Source: Paracoccaceae bacterium (GTDB lineage Bacteria > Pseudomonadota > Alphaproteobacteria > Rhodobacterales > Rhodobacteraceae). From it: a DNA stretch of 7,293 nt. A program made the translations under genes and the position numbers. Below the pieces are notes generated by a model. The model searched no databases and had not been told where the DNA came from. It worked only from the letters and a program-made list of their open reading frames with translations. The DNA lies in the NCBI GenBank assembly GCA_015485375.1, contig WFTU01000353.1, positions 1 through 7,293 of the forward strand, written 5' to 3'. The number at the start of each line of letters is the position of its first letter. Within the stretch, counting starts at the first letter, position 1. Below, piece after piece: positions 6,177 through 7,293 of the stretch.

Positions 6177-6827
6177 ATGACCCGTAATTTACTACTTTCG
6201 CTTGCCATTTCCGCTACATTTGCAGGTGCCGCCATCGCACAGGAACCTTCGGTCACCATCGCCCCGCTTTCCGTCGAGGGGCTGGTTGTCGGCAAAAGCA
6301 TCGACGTTGATGCCGGTTTCGTCGAAAAATACGGCGTCACCGCACCGTCACCGTTTTCCTTCACCATTCCCACGAACGAAGACCAGAACATCTTCTTCCT
6401 GCCCGCCCCGGGTGGCGCCGGCATCGTCAAGGTCACCTTTGCCACGCAGGACGAGCGGGTGAAATCCAACCTGCAATTCGTGCATATGACCATAGAACAA
6501 GGCCCGGTCGAGGATCGCCTGAAGGCCCTCGAATCCCTCGCCTTCGATGCTTTCGTTGCCTCTGTCATTGACCCCGACCGCGCGAACATCGACGTCCAGC
6601 GCTACACCGAGGTCGGAGCCTATCCGGCTGTCGAGCTGATCGGCCGCTATGATGGTGGCGATGACGGTGTCGTCGCGCTGCGCGTTGTCGCCATCCCCGA
6701 CCCCGACAGCGGAAACGGGCTGGTGGCCATCATCAATGCCCTGCCGAAGAACGTCGCCATGGAAACGGTCGAGGACATCCTGCGTACCGACGCCTCGCGC
6801 TCTCTGGGAACGCTCCGTTTCAGGTAA
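6177..6827 (+). CDS. secreted protein of unknown family
   Basis: This 216-residue protein has a clear Sec signal peptide: MTRN, a hydrophobic core (5-19) and AIA before Q22, so cleavage after A21 would leave a 195-residue periplasmic or secreted protein. I do not recognise the family. The mature part has no cysteine. It is rich in predicted beta strands (IVKVTFAT at 83-90, GVVALRVVAI at 164-173, GLVAIINALP at 181-190) and has a charged helix (EDRLKALESLAFDAFV, 112-127). It ends in a helix plus strand (METVEDILRT, then LGTLRF). A strand-then-helix C-terminus ending in an 'IL..L.F' pattern recalls small alpha/beta lipoprotein folds such as PsbP/DcrB-like proteins, but this is only an impression. 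GAGG (6168-6171) 5 bases before ATG 6177 supports the start. The gene lies 56 bp after the exporter. Confidence 0.8.
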   Translation: MTRNLLLSLAISATFAGAAIAQEPSVTIAPLSVEGLVVGKSIDVDAGFVEKYGVTAPSPFSFTIPTNEDQNIFFLPAPGGAGIVKVTFATQDERVKSNLQFVHMTIEQGPVEDRLKALESLAFDAFVASVIDPDRANIDVQRYTEVGAYPAVELIGRYDGGDDGVVALRVVAIPDPDSGNGLVAIINALPKNVAMETVEDILRTDASRSLGTLRFR

Positions 6828-6830
6828 CTG

Positions 6831-6840
6831 CCGTTAACGG
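6831..6840. repeat. perfect 10-bp palindrome
   Basis: CCGTTAACGG lies 3 bp after the stop of the secreted-protein gene. AACGGA (6836-6841) can alternatively pair with TCCGTT at 6814-6819 inside the gene end. No T-run follows, so it is not a normal terminator. It sits about 10 bp upstream of the candidate -35 box of the next gene and could be an operator. Confidence 0.35.
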
Positions 6841-6849
6841 AAATATCAT

Positions 6850-6879
6850 ATGACAGCGACCCCGTGCCGGTCCTATATT
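6850..6879 (+). promoter_or_regulatory. candidate sigma70-type promoter of the thioredoxin-like gene
   Basis: ATGACA (6850-6855), an 18-bp spacer and TATATT (6874-6879) each match the consensus at 5 of 6 bases, the best promoter-like pair I see in the window. The start would fall near 6886, leaving a leader of about 25 nt that contains AGGA (6901-6904) 6 bases before ATG 6911. Confidence 0.55.
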
Positions 6880-6910
6880 CATGCCCGAGCCGATCAACAC
6901 AGGATCCCGC

Positions 6911-7293
6911 ATGAACCGCCGACAGTTTATCGCCATTACTGCCACCGGACTGGCCCTCGCCCGTCCGCTCGCGGCCGATCCGTCCGGCGGGGGCTGGATA
7001 GACTATGAACCCAACCTGATCCGCCACCTGCTTGGCGAGGGCAAAACCGTCCTCGTCGATTACGCCGCCAAATGGTGCGCCACCTGCCAGACCCAGCAAC
7101 AGATCATCGACTCCCTGCGCGCCACCAACCCCGCCTATGACGAGGCCATGGTTTTCGTGCGCGTCGACTGGGACAAATACGGCCGCCACATGGTCACCAC
7201 CAGCCGCAACATCCCCCGCCGCTCGACCCTGATCCTGCTGCACGGCGAACAGGAACTCGGCCGCCTGATTGCCAGCATGGACAGCGGGGAAAT
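6911..7293 (+). CDS. thioredoxin-fold protein with Tat-type signal peptide, 3' end missing
   Basis: The frame opens at ATG 6911 and runs off the window after 127 codons. The N-terminus NRRQFIAITATGLALA has a twin-arginine motif (R3-R4-x-F6) and a short hydrophobic core, ending LAAD, so Tat export to the periplasm with cleavage near residue 22 is likely. After a short linker, TVLVDYAAKWCATCQ carries the thioredoxin active site with W55, C56 and C59, followed by a helix (QQQIIDSLRA). VFVRVDWDKY (81-90) is the next strand, similar to thioredoxin and DsbD C-terminal domains. At the position where thioredoxins have cis-proline before Thr, this protein reads RRSTLILL with Ser105-Thr106; a proline occurs three residues earlier (P102). 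It probably works in periplasmic thiol-disulfide or cysteine-protection chemistry. An in-frame ATG at 6881 overlaps the promoter's downstream edge and lacks an RBS, so 6911 is preferred. Confidence 0.85.
   Translation, partial: MNRRQFIAITATGLALARPLAADPSGGGWIDYEPNLIRHLLGEGKTVLVDYAAKWCATCQTQQQIIDSLRATNPAYDEAMVFVRVDWDKYGRHMVTTSRNIPRRSTLILLHGEQELGRLIASMDSGE

Noticed and set aside
1..7293. tRNA, rRNA, CRISPR, IS or phage elements
   Set aside because: No cloverleaf, direct-repeat array, transposase or terminal inverted repeats seen; gaps between genes are all under 175 bp.

Overview
The window is ordinary-looking chromosomal sequence from a GC-rich alphaproteobacterium, most likely a member of the Rhodobacteraceae/roseobacter group. 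That placement rests on the overall look of the proteins (adenine deaminase, AMP nucleosidase, a small HU protein and RsmD), the strong third-position G/C bias, tight same-strand packing and AT-richer intergenic gaps. It is an inference, not a search result. All nine genes lie on the + strand. I see no RNA gene, mobile element, CRISPR array or phage gene.

Layout: (1) 1-1386 is a housekeeping/stress cluster: the 3' end of rsmD (16S rRNA guanine-N2 methyltransferase), overlapping by 4 bp a GAF-fold free-methionine-(R)-sulfoxide reductase (msrC), then 22 bp later a lipoprotein M23 metallopeptidase with an intact zinc site. (2) 1429-4727 is a two-gene purine unit: adenine deaminase (ade) overlaps AMP nucleosidase (amn) by 4 bp. 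Together they would turn AMP into adenine plus ribose 5-phosphate and then adenine into hypoxanthine plus ammonia. (3) 4728-4899 is a 172-bp intergenic region with a long modular imperfect hairpin right after the amn stop, a second copy of its A/T-CGG module, and a candidate promoter for the next gene. (4) 4900-5190 encodes a 96-residue HU-family nucleoid protein, closed by a strong intrinsic terminator at 5215-5244. (5) 5248-6120 encodes a ten-helix DMT/EamA exporter whose start lies only 3 bp after the terminator U-tract. (6) 6177-6827 encodes a secreted, cysteine-free protein that I cannot assign to a family. (7) From 6911 to the window edge is a thioredoxin-fold protein with a WCATC redox motif behind a Tat-type signal; its own promoter (ATGACA-N18-TATATT) is the best in the window.

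The genes form several short transcription units, not one system. The clearest functional unit is ade-amn. A loose redox/envelope theme (msrC, the periplasmic thioredoxin-like protein, the envelope peptidase) is present but does not amount to a pathway. I found no convincing undescribed system. The observations most worth a second look are the post-amn hairpin, the terminator that abuts the exporter start, the thioredoxin-like protein lacking Pro at the usual cis-Pro position, and the unassigned secreted protein.
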